Assembly: GCA_051453625.1 (NCBI GenBank)
Contig: JBOZIK010000001.1
Coordinates: forward strand, 253,198,707 to 253,247,558
Source of the DNA: Welwitschia mirabilis
Lineage: Eukaryota > Gnetophyta > Gnetopsida > Welwitschiales
DNA length: 48,852 nucleotides
Direction of reading: 5' to 3'
The position numbers were made by a program, and so were the translations under genes. Each line of letters begins with the position of its first letter. Within the stretch, counting starts at the first letter, position 1. This document shows, piece by piece, positions 11,441 to 23,273 of this stretch. A model generated the notes under the pieces. The model saw only the letters and a list, made by a program, of their open reading frames with translations, was not told the origin of the DNA and did not search any database.

Positions 11441-11889
11441 GCTTATGATTTAGACTCTCCAAAAGATAAAATTACAACTTAGATCTTCCACATATGGCAA
11501 CGCACCACAAGAAGGGAAAGAGAACACCTATGAGTTTGGAATAATTTTTATCCTAAAAAATATTCATCTGCAATGTCAACAATTTTTCACTAGAAAGGGT
11601 GGAGGTTGCTTCTTCATATGCCCTTTAGCAGCCTTTTGAGGTCCACTGGGCTAAAAAATGGAAGGCACAGTGGTATGCGCAAAAATTAGGTAGGATAAGT
11701 TTGCGTTCGACTCGACAACTCAAGGCCCTCTTGATATTTTATACCATCAGGTAGATTACTTTCTTCTTCAAACAGACTTGTCGTCCTCTCCATCTATGCG
11801 TGAAACCTAAGACATCTAAAGGAGGGTCTCCTTTTAGCCTTATGAGGGCTTCATCCCATTCAACTTCGTCTCGCCTCCATAACTTGAGA
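11441..11889. other. Unassigned, possibly LINE 3' end
   Basis: Lies downstream of the LINE zinc-finger region on the minus strand and may hold its 3' untranslated region. No poly-A or short-repeat tail was recognised, so the 3' end of the LINE is not fixed. Confidence 0.35.
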
Positions 11890-13640
11890 TTACCTATATA
11901 CTTGTCACATGTGGCTGGTTCTTATTGTTAGTGAAACCCACTTTCATCCCGTGGCTTATGAATTAACCAGGTCTTTGTCAAGATTTTTATCTTAAATGTT
12001 GTAATGGAATCCTTTTGCTTCTAAGGATCTTTCTATTCCTGCATTTCCACTGGTTCTAGGCAGCCATGTTTGTAACATGGTTGTTCGTCTCTCAACCATG
12101 TACAGCTCTTTCCATTTGGTGTCTGAGATGTGTCACCAGACCTTTCTAGAGGCAAAGATGAAGTGAGGGATTGTCTCTTCATTAAATAGCTCCATGGATA
12201 GTTGGAGGTCTATGAAATGCTCCTTATTTTAAAGTAGTTGGTAATAATGTCACGTCTTGCTTGAAGAGCCAAAGAAACACTTTAACTTTACCTGACACTG
12301 GGTCCCTCCAAACTTTGGTCAACTCCTTATCTTTTCTGTATTTTCCAATAAGCAGCTTCTTAGTCGTTGGGATCCTTTACTTTCCCGTCTTAGGTCTCTA
12401 CTAGTAGGCCAGCTTATTCGATAGAGATGATTTTGGCAGTTGCTAATCTTGTAATCTCATTCCTTCGTCTCTAGCTAATGGCACCTTTGCTGGTTGAACA
12501 TTAAGGAAATCATCCTTGTTTTTGTTTCCAATTTTATTAATTACCTAGTCCTTGGTCCCTTGCATTTTTGTCTTTTGATTTGGTACCACTCCTAGCCACT
12601 TAGTGCTTCAGTGGGGGATCTTGCCCTCTTCAGTAGTCTAGTTACAGACACGTTCCAGATCTTCTTTGCTAAAGTTCACATTATTTAGAAACTGGACCCT
12701 CAGTTACTCCCTCATGGTTTTCTTAGAAAGATTAATAGATTGCACATTTTTCCTTTGTTCTATTATTTGGAGAAGTTTGCCTATGCTACAAAGACCTATT
12801 TCCAGGTTTACTTTATGCCCATTCCTTCTGACTCCACAGGCCTTATATTGCAAATTCACTAGATGGAGGGTGTCTTTGCCTTTGTCTGTCTTCAAATGAA
12901 GTTGCATACCATTCTGTCAAGCTGTTTACAAATTTCTTCCGGGACAGGGAACTCCCACTAAACATCTATTATTAACTGAAGAGCTAATGTAAAATGTCAG
13001 TCCATCCACATTCTTTCTCAAAATTTCTCAATGCTGTCTTTCCAACTAGTCAGTGGAAAGCCTAAATAAATGACTTCGATGTTGTCTTTTCTAATTCTGA
13101 GGGAATGCTTAATCCCTCTAGTTCCCAAGCATGGGGAATTCAAAAAGTAGCCTTTATATATTTCTTCTGATTAATTTTCAAACCTAGAACTTAGCAAAAT
13201 TCTCCAAAGCACTTTTGATCTTTTTGGCCTCTTCCATGGAACTCCCTGCAGAAATGATAGCATTGTCTGTGAAATGATTAGCTATGAAACTTTGTCCTTG
13301 GATGCTTATTCCTTTGAAGCTCTCATTCTCTAGAAACACCAGAAACATGTCCATCAATATAATGAATAGGGAGTATGAGAGGGTGACTCCTTGTCTCAAT
13401 GCACACTTATTATCAATGTACTGACAAGGCTTGTTGTTAATTATTATGGCAAATTTAACTATCTTTTGCATTTGTATGACTAATTCAACAAATTCTTTAT
13501 CTTCTTTTTTTTTTTTTAAGTTTCATTAGACATGTTCCAAAACTTCCTGTTACACGCTATGATAGGACTTGACTATGTCTAGTTTGAGAATCATAATTTC
13601 TGCCTTAGGCTTAATGCGACTATAAATAGTTTCATCATTA
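11890..13640 (-). pseudogene. LINE reverse transcriptase and 3' zinc-finger region (fragment 2)
   Basis: Minus strand. 13620-13500 carries the ILKLDI block of LINE RTs. 13471-13184 is open for 95 codons with the RQGVTLSYSLFIILMD motif (usual RQGDPLSPYLF) and then FTDNAIISAGS, where the catalytic FADD has become FTDN, a change expected to abolish polymerisation. 13170-12900 continues with the GLKIN block. About 12260-12050 shows EETIPHFIFASRKVW, typical of the zf-RVT region downstream of plant LINE RTs. Many frameshifts. LINEs reverse-transcribe their RNA at a nicked target site; this copy cannot. Confidence 0.8.
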
Positions 13641-14764
13641 AGGGTTACCTATTCTTGGACGTAGCATCCTCTAAGCCTGACTTGTTCTCTCATATTATCG
13701 ATTGGAGCCATCATATTCAATTCGAGCAAAATTGCCAAGTCAATGTCTATTCGGACTAATTCGGTTCTGGCTAAATTTTCTTTACAAACTTTGCTTGTAA
13801 CCGCGAGATTTCTCACATGGTAAATTTTCTCCAAATTGTGTAAAATTTTATCAGAATTCATCAAAAAATAGAATTAGAAAGAAGTAGTTCTTTGAAATTG
13901 ATCAATATTCTCTTGCAGCATGGTAGCATTTGGTGTCCACTTGTAATGCATTTTGATTGCCATTTCCCTTTTTTTTAACTTTTTGAAACTCATAATCACA
14001 GTTGCAAGGGGACAGGATAGTGAAATAGTTGATTTAATTGACCTTAATAGTGGGTTTTACAAGTATTTGCTTAGTTTGTTGATTTGTTTTTTATTTTGAA
14101 GCCTAGGGTTTTCAATTTTACTATATTCAATAGGCATTTCACATTTGAAACTAGAAAACAGATGCATCTTTTTCAACTTTATTAATTTCAGTAGTGATTT
14201 ATTTTTTATTTGGGACACAATTGTCTTTGAAACAATAGATTTCATTGATTTCAATAGCAATATTTATTGCTACTTTGGTGAGTTTGTTGATTTGTTTTTG
14301 ATTTTAAATTCTAGTGCTTTTGATTTTACCATATTCAAAAGCTATTTTGTGTTTGAAACAGAAAACCAATGCATATCTCTTGATTTTATTAATTGTAGCA
14401 GCACTCTAAATCCATGTGCAAAACAGAAGCAATTTAGATTACAAACTTTCTAGAACGATTTTCAGTCTAATTTATAAATATATTTCATACTAATACCACA
14501 CTGTACTTACCACAAAATTTAGATTCTCCAGTTTAACAGTGCTATGGGTATTTTTTAATTATTCTTTTTTTATGTTTTATCATGTCTGCAATCATTTAGA
14601 AGTGCTTATGTCCCTTGGAATAATCAATTTCCCAAGTTTTCTTGAATTTTTGCCAACTCCTGAATTTTGTGCCAAATTAATGCGACCTTTGTGCCAAATT
14701 TCTGCTGAATCAAATTTTTGGAGCTGCCAAATCCAATCTTGAAGTACAAATTGAAAACTATGAG
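13641..14764. mobile_element. AT-rich insert interrupting the LINE
   Basis: LINE similarity stops at about 14765 (end of the KLFQKS block) and resumes at about 13640 (start of the ILKLDI block). In intact LINE RTs these lie within about 100 residues of each other. The roughly 1.1 kb between them has no LINE motif and is very AT-rich, with an internal tandem duplication. It is taken as an insertion. No target duplication was identified, so the edges are approximate and the type is unknown. Confidence 0.45.
14074..14410 (+). repeat. Diverged tandem duplication, period about 208 bp
   Basis: GTTTGTTGATTTGTTTTT at 14074 recurs at 14282, and similarity continues for about 130 bp (TACTATATTCAATAGGC versus TACCATATTCAAAAGCT; GAAAACAGATGCAT versus GAAAACCAATGCAT). 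The copies differ at perhaps one site in five, so this is an old duplication inside the LINE-interrupting insert. Confidence 0.8.
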
Positions 14765-15450
14765 TGGTGCAGGGGTCTTATTCTAGAAACAAGGATTTTT
14801 GAAACAATTTTCTATAGTGTGTTGCAAAAGATGATGGACCTACAATTCGTAGCTTCCAAGATGCCTTCCTTTTGGGGATAAAGATAATATTGTTATTGTT
14901 CCATTCCTGGGGATTTTCCCTTGAGTCATGACTGATGCTTTCTGCTATATCATTCCCCATGTCTGTCAGAATATTTTGAAAAACTCTAATTTCCATGTAT
15001 TAGGGGATTTATTGTTTTTCATGGAAAAGATGGCTCCCAAAACCTCATCTTTGTTTGTCAGGTCCATGTAATGCATGTGGTTCCCCTGTTTGATTTCACT
15101 TTGGCAACTAGAATGAGGGGATCTCCTTCTACCCTTTTGCCTGACAAAAGATCCTATAAAAACTTTATTAATTACATTCGATTTTGGTTTGATCTGTCAG
15201 AATACCATTCTGAGTCTGACTCTTGATACTTCAATGGTCATGTCAACCCTTCTCTGCTAGACCATTTTAAATAGAACTACTGTTTGTTCACCTTTTTAAG
15301 CCACTATGCCTTGACACTTTCCAGCCAATATCTTTCACCTAGTTTCTCTAGCTGCTGTGGCTCTATTAGAATTCTGAATTCATTATCTTGGCATTTTTAG
15401 CCTTGCTCCTATTTAATCTGTGTGTTGGCTAGCTATTTTCAAGACTCAAT
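14765..15450 (-). pseudogene. LINE, upstream part (fragment 1)
   Basis: Minus strand from about 15450. The linker between endonuclease and RT is recognisable (LEKLGERYWLESVKAxWLK, like the usual RxxWLKEGDRNTKFFH). The start of the RT follows at 14996-14778: WNNNNIIFIPKRKASWKLR and on to YRKLFQKS, equal to the usual VLIPK...RPISL...YKIISK block. The endonuclease domain itself is not visible upstream, so the copy is 5'-truncated or eroded. Together with the 11890-13640 fragment this is one LINE. Confidence 0.75.
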
Positions 15451-16338
15451 ATTTTTGAGTGCAAATTTAGTGCCTTTCATCTAGTGCTGTATTCTACATT
15501 TGATCGAGTTAAGCCTTTTGGTTGGTTTCCAACTATTGCCTCATATAGTGTTTATCTTCTAGGGCTTTCTAACAATTTATTCTAAGTTTCCATTTTCCAA
15601 CCAACAATTGTTAAATCTATATTGTGAAGCCTTTATTTTGTTGTCTTCAATTATTGAAAGATCAGTCTGTTGTAATGTACTTGTTTTTTGTTACATGAAG
15701 AGAATGCCTAAATTACTACTTTTTCAGAACTTACTGGTATTTATATTCTTGGCTTAAGTGTTATGCTTTTTCATAATATGATAATAGTTAATAAACATAA
15801 AGAATAAAAGTGATTAAGTATATTTAGTTAATAAAAACATTATTTTAATCATAAAAAGAAAATATCATAAGGGGTTGGATCCTACTCTCTTTGATCTCTG
15901 GGGTACATAGATGAGTTCTGCATAGGTCTTTGCTAAAACCAAGCTTCGTCTATTTTTGACTGAATTCTTATATGTCTTTGCTAAACCAAGCTTTGTCTAT
16001 TCTTGACTGAATTCTTGTGGGTCCCAATCTTTTTGAACCGAGTAGGTTTATCTTTGTGCAAGGGGATATCCACCAAGTGCACTTTCTCAAGCCATTCTGT
16101 TAGGAAACTCTACAGGTTTTTCGTGAGGGGTTGTTCCCTTTCTTTTCCTCATGAAGATATGGTTTGCTTAAAATCTTACTATCAACATCAATCTTTCCCT
16201 GCCCATGATCTTCTCTTCTATATTTTCGAGTTCTCTTATTAACAAATCGCAGCAGAAATGGAGGGAAATAACAAACAAAAATCAAAACCAACAAGCAAAC
16301 TACACACCAATGTACATAGTTCTGGCCGTTGCCACGTC
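15451..16338. other. Unassigned stretch
   Basis: No supported gene; AT-rich, with a small tandem repeat at 15926-16016. It may include the eroded 5' end of the LINE. Confidence 0.4.
15926..16016 (+). repeat. Two-copy tandem repeat, period 48 bp
   Basis: GTCTTTGCTAAAACCAAGCTT at 15926 recurs at 15974 with small differences (one A fewer, CG to TG), and both units end in TTGACTGAATTCTT. A local duplication of no evident function. Confidence 0.85.
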
Positions 16339-16439
16339 CTTGTATGGAAGAGTGCAGAGCTATGATTATCATTGGAAATGTCAAGGCAAGAAGCTCTTGC
16401 CAGTAGTGAGGCATCAACACTCAAGATGAGTACCCAACA

Positions 16440-16683
16440 CAAAGAAGAAAACAAAAAAAAGAAAGAAAGAAAAAAAGAAAGGAAAGAAAGAAAGAAAAGA
16501 CAAGAAAAAGAAGAAGAACAAGGGGAAAAAATGAAAAAGGAATAAGAAAAAGAAGGTGGGCAGTGTGGGGAGGTTGTTGTTAGCAGCAGGGGCAGGGGCG
16601 GGGCCGGGGGGTGGGGGGGTTTGTCGGGGGATTGGGGGTGGTTGGGATGGGTAGGAAGAGAAAAGAAAAAAGAAAAAGGGGAC
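16440..16683 (+). repeat. Homopurine low-complexity tract
   Basis: 16440-16556 is almost uninterrupted A/G with GAAA and GAA repeats. The G-rich core follows, then a second A/G run at 16655-16683. On the minus strand this gives a spurious 149-codon ORF rich in S, F and P. Long polypurine/polypyrimidine mirror tracts can form triplex DNA (established); whether this one does is unknown. Confidence 0.85.
16589..16619 (+). other. Strong G-quadruplex motif
   Basis: Five consecutive runs of four or more G separated by loops of 1-2 bases (CA, C, CC, T) in 31 bp; further G5 runs follow at 16626-16640. This easily meets the usual G3+N1-7 rule and, with single-base loops, would be among the most stable types known. 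It stands out in an AT-rich region. As the scaffold has homopolymer artefacts elsewhere, the exact run lengths may be unreliable. Confidence 0.8.
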
Positions 16684-16742
16684 GGCAAGACCTACTTGTA
16701 TAGATTAGTACAGAGCTCTGATTATCAAATGGAAATGTCAAG

Positions 16743-18429
16743 AACACAAGCCATTCTCAATATACAAGTGCATATTGTTCTACTTGTACAGAAAATTTCT
16801 TAACTTCAACTCAAATTCTAACCTTTGTTGGTTTAACTTGGAGGCCATTCCATTCAGTATCAATTCATTTGTGCCTCTCCGATAATATGTCTTCATTAGT
16901 TTGAAACACAGATAAATATTTAAAGCATAGATATTAGATAATAAACATATGATAAAGATCATCGAGATCTGTCATGGTCTTGTGAAACATCCTTACCTCT
17001 AAGATCTTGTTTCATCAAATCCCAAGGGATTCCTTTCATTATGAATCTTAGCCTTTCAACATTCATTTCATTGATTCTTGCATCATATGCTAACAGATTG
17101 ACATGTTAATTCTAACTTACCTTTGATCTGTTGATCAAGATATAGATCAATAGAAAACATCTTTTAAAGATGCATGTGGGAACTGAGTTTGAAGACTAAG
17201 AACCTCCAACTAACCCTAATCCTAATTCAATTAGCTCTCTCTGTTTTGATCTTTAGACATTGAAATTGATTAAATTTGAACAGATCTAGCTTGATCTTAC
17301 AGAAACATAACAAAATACTAACATTGGTATTTGTATTTGTGGCACTTTGACCCATGAACGATCAGTTTTAAATACAGTCCTCAATCAAGATCAAGTTGAA
17401 ATTCAACTTTCTAGCATCATGGTTAAATTAATATCAATTTAATTGTTCTATGGATTTTTGAGCAAACAGATTCCAGATATAGAGTGGCTGGAGTACTTCT
17501 CATACCAAAAATGAATGGTAGCTCTCCATGGACGTTCAAATGTGTTGAATTAAAATTTTATTTTCGAATTTTGTTTTCTGATTTAGTTTTAGCCCAAGCC
17601 ACCATCATGATGAGCAAAAAATAATCTATTCGAAATTGGTAACCTGCAAAACTCCTAAAAGAAAAATTTTGTTTCTCCTACAGCTACCTTGATGAATACA
17701 AGATGATTACAGAATATACTGAATGTTTGACATGTGTTGATAAAATCCAACTACAACAATTTATAGATGCATGGAATCAAATAGCAAAGGTAGAAACCCT
17801 GATGAACCTTAAAAAAGCATTTCCCCCTTATATATCAACATTCAGTTACATGATTAAAATGCTTCAAGTCCAATCCAATGCAAGAGGTGTGAATGCCTCT
17901 GTGGGTTTTGAGTTCCACCTTTTATCTTGGATGCCTGTGACAGTTTATCTTTGATCAGTGTAATCAGATGTAAACTCAAAGCAGATCCCTGAAGTTGATT
18001 TATATTTACCAGAAGATCATACAAGTCTCCCCAGTGCATGTTGTAGACGTGTAGCACTTATTGCATACCTTTTTATGTGTCTTGAATTAAATCAAGACAC
18101 ATACCTGGGATGCTTTTCCTACGTGATATCTCTCAAATTGCCTCTCATGGGACTCTATCATATGCCTTTTCAAAGTTGATAGAAAAAACTAAGGTTATGG
18201 TATGTGCTTTTAACAATCTTAGTCTTGTTTTTGTGCATTGTCAGTGTATATTTTCATTTTATTTTTGTCAAGTTCATGTGATTGGAATGATTTGATTTGT
18301 GGATTTTCTGAATCTATAGTTCTATACCATCCATGCTTCCATCCCTGTTTCATATCCAACTGCAACATTATAATAATACTGGTGACAATTGTTTACTTGA
18401 AAAATACCAGAACCATTTTTTTCTACCAG
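16743..18429. other. Unassigned; possible intron with weak coding island at 17700-17950
   Basis: Mostly AT-rich non-coding sequence. One open stretch at 17703-17954 (plus) includes CVDKIQLQQFIDAWNQIAK and then drifts into improbable composition. A second at about 17965-18110 in another frame gives EVDLYLPEDHTSLPS. Neither has a recognised motif or good splice sites on both sides, so neither is called as an exon. Confidence 0.3.
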
Positions 18430-19037
18430 TACTCAATATTTTTTATGACTTTTGGCAACTACCAATTTTTACAAGAGGGAGTTGTGAATCGCTGGATCTG
18501 CAGATTTATTTCCGAATATCATGGGAAAAAATTGATTTTTGGCAAGTTTGAGAGGAAAATAACATGCCGGCTTTCTACAAAGGATGATACTATATTGACA
18601 GATAAGAAGCAGAGGCACAAGGATGAGGAAACAGACCTTATCCCAGGGATTAAGCCTGATGTCATTCAGCAAGAAAACACACATGATTGCTTCTGTTATG
18701 GCAATCATTATCAAACTAACAGCTTTGAAGGGGAAGTAATAGATAATGATGGTACGAAGGTTCCTGTGAATGAGGAACCTGACCATTCACTTGCTGTTTC
18801 AAATGCAATAGCTAAGATGAATATAAATGCAAATTCATCAAATCGTGAGACAGTTGCTGGGACTGCTCAACCTGAGGATTCGATGTCTGAGATGGAACTG
18901 AATTCTTCCAAAAGTTCAGTCTCTGGAAAGAGTGAGAAGATCCAAGAAAAAGAGGCACAAACAAGACACAAGAAATTGAAAGAGAGAGAGCTAAAATCTG
19001 CAGGAAGAAAAGGCCCCACACTGGGATCTGCTTTAAG
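18430..19037 (+). CDS. Candidate exon: RRM second half plus charged linker
   Basis: Open for about 200 codons between a plausible acceptor (TTTTTTCTACCAG at 18429) and a near-consensus donor (TTTAAG|GTATGC at 19037/19038). The start reads CRFISEYHGKKLIFGKFERK near 18499-18560, which fits helix 2 and strand 4 of an RRM. A hydrophilic region follows with a Ser/Glu-rich part (SEMELNSSKSSVSGKSEK) and then a basic one (KERELKSAGRKGP). No stop or frameshift, unlike every TE around it. It could complete the RRM begun at 3038-3245, implying a 15 kb intron, but the splice phases do not match directly, so at least one exon or boundary is missing. A true start further 5' in the exon (near 18478) is also possible. 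Confidence 0.6.
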
Positions 19038-22000
19038 GTATGCATACTTTTTGTTTACCAGAGGGACACATTCGATGTTTGTTTGTGAAATATGTGCCAT
19101 GTTTGTCTTGTATACTTTAATAAGTGTTTTCTTTGATTTAATGTTGACTGATTGAGAGACCACTGCACACATGTTTTCGGTTTGTACTAAGTGCTCATGA
19201 ATCGGTCAGGTTTTGTTGTGTTTTCTGGCCAAACAATTACATTTATACATTTTCACCCATAAATTGCAAAATGTCGATATGGCCTTAAATATTGTTCTTA
19301 AGGCCATTAAATGGATTTTTGAGGTAAATAATTCATTTAGAGATCACCCACTCTTCTGAATAATGTTCTGTTATCTAAATTTTTATATAAAATATTTCAT
19401 TTTATGAGGTATTTTTTTTAAGATTCTAATTATTTAATTGTCTCCTATGTGAAGAAAAATTTATATAATTCCTACAATGATTGCATTTATATAGATTGCA
19501 ACCATATCTTCCTACTGCTCCATTATGGGCAATCTCCTTGTGGACCTGTTGATGGTGATTTTTCTGTTGGGAGTAGAAGCTCAACCATGGTGGTTTACTT
19601 TTGATTCATTGCCTATACCCATCTTGACCTTTCTAGCACCATGATATTTGTTGGCTTTATCTGTTGTACTTTCTTAAATCTAATTTTGTTAACACTCCAA
19701 GAATCTCACTTTCAATCTTTTTCTTAAAACTAATTGGAAATCCTGCTATTAATTAGGACAATTATGACAGGTTGAAATCAGCAAGCATAGATGATATAAT
19801 CAGCAGCAGTAATGTGGAATGGCAGCAACAAATTAAAATTTAAAGACTTCCAAAATCAATCCAATAATTTATTTATAAGAGGCATAACAGCTTTACAACT
19901 TTACATTCCTATATACACTGGACAGCAATATCAGATACTGATTTGTCTTCACAGACTAGAGTTTCTTTTCCACTATCCAAACCTTACAACTCCTTACTTT
20001 TCTAGTCTTCCATCCTTCATTTCTTTGGACTTGATTCTAGACAAATGACCTCTATTCTTCTTTTATACTTCTCCTCAATCACAAGCCCCCAAGTCAAGCT
20101 AAAATTAGAACAAATAGTTCCCCACCCGAGTAATACATGAAAAACCATATATATAGAAAATCCCTACTAAAAATAGGGAGGAAATGTGTATACCACTTAA
20201 TTTGATGCAAAACACTTCAAGGACCCATATACCTCTCATCCCAATAGTAATATGATATATGAAGTCGTCCTGTAACTCACAAAATTGCTCCTAAAACTTC
20301 ACTTGTTTTCATTAATGCGAATACACATAACTAAAGGGCTCAGTTATATAGATTGTAAACATAATATAATGATGTGCATTAAGCCTTCATTTTGTCCGTT
20401 ATCCAACAATAGAAAGTTGTCCTCCTTTGATTAAGCCCTTGCAATGATGTATATGTCAAATCAAAATGTGATAGCTTGATCACACCCCTCCATGGATGTG
20501 CTTACCCCTTTTGGGGCATGATTAAGCCCCTTAAAGGGACAACCCACATCTAGGCTATACATGGCCCCTATCTCATGCTTAGTAGCCTTGCAGCTCCACA
20601 CAAGTTTAGAGATGAAACAATATTAGAAATTTGTCTATGTTTTGTGTTTAAAATTTTTCAAAATTCTTAGATTTCAAATGGGAATACATCTGAGTATACC
20701 ACTAACTCATTTTGTTCTTCTTACCTTATGATTTTCTCTTGAATTATATTTTCTTTTGAGCATTTTGTTATTCCATCATTAAAAATTATCTTCAATCAAA
20801 AGGATTTGGAGATCTTTGTATGTATTTTCAAGGTGTCTTTGGTCCTTGTTAGTAGTCATTGGTATCATTGCACTATGCATGCACTCCAAATTGTAATTAG
20901 TGAAGCATTTTGAAGAATAAAAGAAATTTCTTTCTTTCAAGCTATTCTTCTTCTTCTGATTTCAAACATGGAATACATTGTATCTCCATTTGAGATAATA
21001 TCTTTGCAAGCATGATCAACAATTTACCACTTTTTACACATCGGATACTTAAATGGATTGTAGATTGGAATTGCAATTCCTGTTCCGGGAATCAGGATTC
21101 CAACAATCTGCTCTGGAATCAACATTCTGGTGATTCTGTGACTTTGGAATCATTTCACCGAAAAAAAGTGCATACTGAATGGTAAAAACCAAAATTTTGG
21201 GGGTCCTTTCTTTGTTTTTCCTCCAAGTTTTTTTTGTGCCCTGCCTTCCTAGTGATTGCAAAATGCATTCCAAGCCTTAAAAACTTGATTTGAATTGAAT
21301 TGAAGCTGCTGCATTTATTTCACCACTCTAGTTTTCTGAAAATGTTAATCTTGAGATGTGCAATCCATTTTTGTAGTTTTAGGTGTGAATGTAATTGGAG
21401 TGCATTTGAACACATTTACACAAGGAAGTGCACAAGATTAATCAAGTAGAGATTGGATAAGGTTGCGTACATCTGTTGCAATTCGAAATCACACGTGGGA
21501 CACGTTCCCCACAAGAGAATGAGAATATTGGTCTTGATGTGCTTATTGATATGATTGATGACGAGAGGAGGTTTTCAGGTGTAAGGTAGTGGATCTCTGA
21601 GCCACATGGAGAGCATCATGATTTCATTCCTAGTAGCAACCTTGTAGATCTGAATTGCTACATTATTGGTGTTAAGAGATTTTTGGCAAGGAACAAAAGC
21701 TTACACTTGGTGACATTAAGGAGATGGAGAGATAATTACAGAGAAGTGGACAAGAGGAGAGGCAGAATCTAGGCAAAATATAGATTGCGAAGCTTCAAAT
21801 GAGGGAAAGGGACTTGGATTTCATTGATCTCTTGAACCTCTCTAGTTTCCTATAGCTGTTTAACTATGTTTTTAATTTTTGAGATGTTGGATATGGATGT
21901 TCATGATAATTGTACTTCGTAGTTGTACTGTTTATTTTGAATTGAAAATTTTAATGCAATGGGGTTTATTGGAAGATTGAATTTTGATGTTCTAATGTTT

Positions 22001-22079
22001 TTGAATACATGTAGCATTTGGGAGACAATTGACACTTCTCCTTTTACTCTCCATTGTTGATCACCCCTAACAAAATGTA
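19038..22079. other. Unassigned 3 kb stretch
   Basis: No supported gene. It starts as the intron after the GTATGC donor. 21470-21800 (plus) looks faintly like decayed coding sequence (DERRFSGVR, then EPHGEHHDFIPSSN), without a recognised family. 20510-20540 has a short inverted repeat (CCCCTTTTGGGG and AAGCCCCTT). No TE ends could be placed. Confidence 0.35.
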
Positions 22080-22974
22080 TTTCTTAAAGGTTTTCTGATA
22101 TAAAAAAAACATGGATTCATCAAGACATACATGGAGGGAAGCTCCAGGATCTACTATCCAAACATTAGAAGTAGAACATTCAAAGAGGTCCATCGCTCCA
22201 TCTCCTGTGCACAGGTAAGCATCACCACATCGGCTTCTCCATCAGAAATTAACCTTTGACCAATTTCCTTTTCTGGCTAATAACTTCCTCTATTGCTATC
22301 TTTGCTTGCTTTTTGTTTCTGTCAGCTTTGTAGAAGAGGACTAGTCTCTTTGAAGATGTCCTTTCTTCTTGCATTTCCAGTGTTCAACTTTTTGGTTTGT
22401 AGACCTTCCTCTGCTTTTGCTGTGACCATGCCCTCTACCTCTGGTTTCAGATTGACCCCTTCTAACAGCAAGGGCTTCACTAGGCGCCTTCACAATGTTA
22501 GTCTTTTCTACTTCCAGCAACTTTGAGATAACTATGTTGAGTGATGGCAGATTTTGGAGCTTAGGCTAGGCCTAATAGTTTCCCATGAGTCTTGTAATGA
22601 ACTTAGAATAGTTGCCACTCTACGGTCTTTAGATTTTATGTCCAAATTATCTATTTTAGTGAACAAGACCATTCATATCATCTAGATGGCTTTGGAAGGA
22701 TGCCCCTTTCTTCATCGTAACGTCTATTGATCGTATTCATTCTAGTGCGCTGGTTGTATTTTTCATTTAGAGTTTTCCAAAGAACATGCCTCTGTAATTC
22801 CCCTATACGTCTGCACTAGGCTATTATTTAGACGTGGATGTATCATGGGAAGAGCTTTCCTATTGACTCTGTTCGATTCATTGTTTGGGTGCTTCTTTAA
22901 CCACTCAACATCCAACAATTCAAAAGATGAATTGCTTTAATGCCAACTAATCCATCTGTTGTCTATGGACACTT
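22080..22974 (-). pseudogene. Copia element A: gag and start of protease
   Basis: Minus strand, from 22974 downward. The copia gag (UBN2-type) signature is clear across frames: ELLDVEWLKKHPNN, then LWKTLNEKYNQRTRMNTINR, a block equal to the usual HLDDMNGLVxxIDNLDIK, and TILSSLQDSWETI. Near 22350 is a zinc knuckle in which the first Cys has become His (HWKCKKKGHLQRD) and the last is a stop. At about 22150-22110 comes NVWIVDPGASLHVC, the protease entry, with DSG/DTG changed to DPG. The rest of pol is missing beyond 22080. The 5' side was cut by insertion of composite B and resumes at 34997. Confidence 0.8.
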
Positions 22975-23060
22975 TGTTGGAGAACATGTTTCAATGATGA
23001 GTTTAGATGCAAAATCAGGAAATAATCAATTTGAAGTGAACTGAGCTTTCATCTATATTG

Positions 23061-23273
23061 GGACGTCTGCCTTGTGCAATCGGGAGATCCGACCCTGTGC
23101 TTAGTTTTCTCTAGGGGGACGTCTACCTTTAAAGTAGGGACGTCCGCCTTCGTATTCAGCCATTTGTATTGGGACTTCCGCCTTGTGAAATTGGGACGTT
23201 CGGATCTATATTTGGTCTGTCAGAATTCAGAAGATTAAAACCGAGAGGTCTAAGACTCATCGATGGGACGTCC
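23061..23273 (+). promoter_or_regulatory. GGACGTCC palindrome ladder in LTR1 (4 pairs)
   Basis: GGACGTCC or one- to three-base variants start at 23061, 23083, 23117, 23138, 23172, 23194, 23244 (poorest) and 23266. Steps are 22, 34, 21, 34, 22, 50 and 22 bp. The core GACGTC is an ACGT element of the type bound by plant bZIP factors (established for ACGT cores in general). The array is in U3, about 150 bp upstream of the TATA box, so an enhancer role is plausible but inferred. Confidence 0.75.

Larger units (their letters stand above)
16339..16742 (+). repeat. Pair of 48 bp direct repeats around a purine/G-rich block
   Basis: 16339-16386 and 16695-16742 align over about 48 bp: TTGTATGGAAGAGTGCAGAG versus TTGTATAGATTAGTACAGAG, both followed by CT(A/C)TGATTATC and TGGAAATGTCAAG. 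The 308 bp between them is almost wholly low-complexity purine sequence and the G-quadruplex motif. The arrangement suggests that the purine block lies inside a duplicated segment or expanded between the two copies. Confidence 0.8.

Noticed and set aside
16239-16688. 149-codon minus-strand ORF rich in Ser, Phe and Pro
   Set aside because: It is the reverse of the homopurine and G-rich tract; composition is fully explained by low complexity.
18469-19172. Minus-strand ORFs opposite the 18430-19037 exon
   Set aside because: They are shadows of the plus-strand exon, which has good splice sites and coherent composition.
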